Shown in pieces: positions 61,735-64,000 of a stretch of DNA of 64,000 nucleotides. This stretch comes from Thermoleophilia bacterium (GTDB lineage Bacteria; Actinomycetota; Thermoleophilia; Solirubrobacterales; 70-9). Position 1 is the first letter of the stretch. Every line of letters begins with the position of its first letter. The stretch is from NCBI GenBank assembly GCA_016650125.1, contig JAENWT010000004.1, positions 124,001 to 188,000 of the forward strand, written 5' to 3'. Under the pieces are notes generated by a model that saw nothing but the letters and a program-made list of their open reading frames with translations, made no database searches and was not told the DNA's origin. A program made the translations under genes and the position numbers.

Positions 61735-63537
61735 TCAGATATCCCCGAACGGATCCGCTTCTTCTTTGGAGCAGGCTTCGGTTTTGATCGGACCGAGCAT
61801 CTCCATCCGCCGGGAGAAGGTGAGCAACGGCCGAATCTCATTCGGCTTCGCGTCCAGCCTCTCGGCGGCCCGCTTGATGCCGGTCCGGCGGACCAGACGG
61901 GCCACCAGGTCGACCACGTTCGGCATGCCCTTCGGCAGGTAGAGGGCAGGCAGTTTCTTCGGCGGTCCGGCGGTGTCCGCCGGGCGCAAGGTGTCGATCT
62001 GCGCTTCGAGTTGCGCGAAGGTCGTCCGCCGGTCGCCAGAAATCGAGACCATCGTGTCGCCGGTGAAGACGGTGATCCTCTTCACCTTGCTCCGTCCCCC
62101 GCTCTCACGGAGGAAGGCGACACCCTTTCGGTGACCGAAGGCCGACCGCTTCGCCTCCCCGACGACGAGTCCGAGGTATAGGCCGGCGAAGCAGGTAGAG
62201 ATGCCGCCGATGTCGTATTTGGGGGCCGGTGCGCAGGCCTTCGCGTCGAAGACCGCGCAGTCGTCATACATGGCAAACCGGAACGGCCCGGTCAGGATGG
62301 CCTGGGAGACGAGGCGGTCGCCCGACACCGGTCCTCCCCACACGCTCTTGGCGGCGTCCTTCGCGCCGAGCGACGTCCAGTCGCCTGCGAGCACCGGCTC
62401 CCGTGGATCGATCCCGCAGGCCAGGTCCGAACGGCCGGCGTCCGGACTCCAGTCTGGTTCGACCGAAGCCGGACTCCCGTTGGTCAGCCAGGAAAGACAG
62501 CTGCCGTCGGGGGCGATCGCGTAGATTTCGGCCGCGGCACCCGACTTGGGCAGGTTGTAGTTGGCGTCGAAGGCGATGCGCAGCCCGTCGGGGGACCAGT
62601 CCGGGTTCTCCTCGGCCGCGCGACTGCGAGTCACCCTCTGCTTATCGCCACCGTCGGTGTCCTGGGTGTAGAGGTCGCCCTGGATGACGCAGCTCGTCTC
62701 ATCGGTCTCGGTGCAGGTCTCGCCCTTGTTGCCGGCTGAAGAGACGTAGACGAAGCGCTCTCCACCCGGGGAGAAGGAGCCACTCCGGGTGTTTTTGCCG
62801 ACGGTGCGCTGCTTGCCCGTTTCGAGGTCGACCAGGACCAAATACTTCTTGTCGTAGAAGTAGCCATTGCTGACGGTGACCAGCAGCTTGCTCCCGTCGG
62901 GTGAAACGCCGATGTCGATCGGTTCGCGGTAGGTCGCTTCATCCAATTTGAAATTCTCGCCAGTCCGGTGGAGCGGCAGCTTGAAGACGGTCTTGAGCGA
63001 CTTGCCGTCGAGCCCGGCGATCACGACCGAGCGGGCGTAGCCACGGCGCCGGTCGACTTCACGCGCCACCGCAACCGACTGACCGTCAGGCATCCATGCG
63101 GGTGAGGAGAACGAAACCTTCTTGGTACCGCGGAGGATCGGGGCGGGTTCGGTGCCGTCGGCGCCGGCGAGCACGATCGACCGGTTGACCCCGTAGTCCT
63201 TCCGCGGGGTGGTGCGGGTGACGAGCAGGTGGGAGCCGTCGGGCGAGAGCTGTGGAGCCGCATCACCGACACGACCCTGGGAGTCGCCGTTCGCGAAAGG
63301 TCCGGTCTTGGTGAGCTCCCGCCGGTCCGAGCCATCAGACCCGATCCGGAGGATCTTTCCGCCGAAACTGAAGGCGATGCCACTTGGAGGGGGCGGCGGA
63401 GTGAGAGCGCTTGCCGGGCCGGCCACGGCGTTCCCGAATGCCGTGGCGGCGATGAGTGCAGCCCCCAGAAGCAGCCCTCGACCTAACCTATTGGGCGGAT
63501 GCCCTGAGCTGTGTCTTGATGTTTCCCTGCGATTCAT
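61735..63537 (-). CDS. Secreted WD40/TolB-like beta-propeller protein
   Basis: A 600-residue exported protein. The start chosen is ATG 63537 with GGGAG six bases upstream; a signal segment (GRGLLLGAALIAATAFGNAVA) ends at GPASA. The next 330 residues contain TolB/PD40-like repeats, with APQLSPDGSHLLVT near 97, SPAWMPDGQSVAVA near 145, GVSPDGSKLLVTV near 210 and NPDWSPDGLRIAFD near 310. A Cys-containing domain (YDDCAVFDAKACAPAPKYDIGG) and a polar end follow. It may bind ligands at the cell surface; no enzyme motif is visible. Confidence 0.8.
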   Translation of the reverse strand: MNRRETSRHSSGHPPNRLGRGLLLGAALIAATAFGNAVAGPASALTPPPPPSGIAFSFGGKILRIGSDGSDRRELTKTGPFANGDSQGRVGDAAPQLSPDGSHLLVTRTTPRKDYGVNRSIVLAGADGTEPAPILRGTKKVSFSSPAWMPDGQSVAVAREVDRRRGYARSVVIAGLDGKSLKTVFKLPLHRTGENFKLDEATYREPIDIGVSPDGSKLLVTVSNGYFYDKKYLVLVDLETGKQRTVGKNTRSGSFSPGGERFVYVSSAGNKGETCTETDETSCVIQGDLYTQDTDGGDKQRVTRSRAAEENPDWSPDGLRIAFDANYNLPKSGAAAEIYAIAPDGSCLSWLTNGSPASVEPDWSPDAGRSDLACGIDPREPVLAGDWTSLGAKDAAKSVWGGPVSGDRLVSQAILTGPFRFAMYDDCAVFDAKACAPAPKYDIGGISTCFAGLYLGLVVGEAKRSAFGHRKGVAFLRESGGRSKVKRITVFTGDTMVSISGDRRTTFAQLEAQIDTLRPADTAGPPKKLPALYLPKGMPNVVDLVARLVRRTGIKRAAERLDAKPNEIRPLLTFSRRMEMLGPIKTEACSKEEADPFGDI

Positions 63538-63750
63538 TCTTCTCCCTGAGGCATTCGTTGCTCGTACGCGTCCAGACCTACAACCCACCTGCGTAAATCA
63601 TGTTTCGATGGGTTTTCCAAAGTTTTTGGAAAGAATGGCCAGTTTCAACCCCCCCTAACTCCGGAAAAACGCGGACCCCTAGAGCACTGCCAGTTGCGAA
63701 GCCATTTCCCAGAGGGGGCAACTCCGGAATTAACTCCGGAACTCCCCCAA

Positions 63751-63823
63751 TGGGCCGTGAAGGATTCGAACCTTCGACCTTGAGATTAAGAGTCTCCTGC
63801 TCTACCAACTGAGCTAACGGCCC
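63751..63823 (-). tRNA. tRNA-Lys (anticodon CTT)
   Basis: Minus-strand cloverleaf: acceptor GGGCCGT/ACGGCCC, D arm GCTC/GAGC, anticodon stem GGAGA/TCTCA with loop CTCTTAA giving CTT, T arm GAAGG-TTCGAAT-CCTTC, discriminator A, no encoded CCA. The first anticodon-stem pair is a mismatch. A TATACT-like -10 (63860-63865, complement) lies about 37 bases upstream. It borders the accessory island, a common integration site type, but no repeat of its 3' end was found in the window. Confidence 0.96.
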
Positions 63824-64000
63824 ATGCGGCATCGCTGATCGCGACCACCGGTCGGCCGAAGTATAGATTGAGCTGCTCCGGAGGTGCCTCATGGCTCTCG
63901 CCGTTGAGATGCGACCCTCATAAAACGATTGTTTGCGGGATTGGCTCTGGACCTGTATGCCGCTGCCATCAGAACTTGTGTGACGCCCGTCACTGGGTGT
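63824..64000. other. Flank upstream of tRNA-Lys
   Basis: No gene found in this last stretch. It holds the presumed tRNA-Lys promoter and otherwise only short frames. Confidence 0.4.

Noticed and set aside
63751-63823. tRNA-Lys 3' end duplicated as attachment sites of the island
   Set aside because: I searched the left border around 43.2 kb and the intergenic gaps by eye and found no copy of the T-arm/acceptor sequence.

Overview
The window looks like a stretch of a high-GC actinobacterial chromosome around the replication origin, most likely from class Thermoleophilia (Solirubrobacterales-like). That placement is inference. It rests on the gyrB-DUF721-recF-dnaN-dnaA | rpmH-rnpA-yidD-yidC-jag-rsmG-parA-parB order with no mnmE/mnmG, the many TTG and GTG starts, the 4-nt ATGA/GTGA overlaps, the number of apparently leaderless genes, and a fused siroheme decarboxylase beside hemB and hemL.

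Region 1 (1-11.2 kb) is the origin core. Replication genes read leftwards from dnaA. Ribosomal protein L34, RNase P protein, membrane insertase, 16S methyltransferase and chromosome partition genes read rightwards. DnaA-box-like sites lie between dnaN and the 3' end of dnaA, and a near-consensus parS sits on the rnpA/yidD junction.

Region 2 (11.2-24.8 kb) holds a tRNA-Ile, a DUF151 protein and then a long catabolic locus. kal and a TetR regulator are divergent from ten tightly coupled genes: a Pot-type ABC importer, a HyuA/HyuB ATP-dependent amidohydrolase pair, kdd, kce, a hotdog thioesterase and a beta-amino-acid-type class III aminotransferase. Kdd, Kce and Kal are the lower half of the clostridial lysine fermentation route. 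The aminomutases of that route are absent, and an importer plus a ring-opening-type hydrolase stand in their place. I regard this as the best candidate for an undescribed pathway in the window.

Region 3 (24.8-43.2 kb) is chromosomal housekeeping: ddl, aminotransferase, phosphodiesterases, an ABC exporter, hemB-ahbAB-hemL, a Bacillus-type split cytochrome bc complex (qcrABC), menG, a polyprenyl synthase, dcd and tatAC. Between two of these genes lies a 329-bp nested inverted-repeat element (29142-29470) that could fold into a multibranched RNA. Two copies of a different ~88-nt hairpin repeat (9438 and 32357) keep base pairing through compensatory changes.

Region 4 (43.2-63.7 kb) is an accessory island of lower GC with longer intergenic gaps. 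It carries two genes made of homing-endonuclease-associated repeats, a transposase, a defence cluster (KAP NTPase, OLD-family nuclease, Type IIG restriction-modification enzyme), toxin-antitoxin-like remnants, a membrane protein gene bracketed by inverted palindromic repeats, and two secreted beta-propeller-type proteins. It ends at a tRNA-Lys. No duplicated tRNA end or integrase was seen, so its mode of arrival is unknown.
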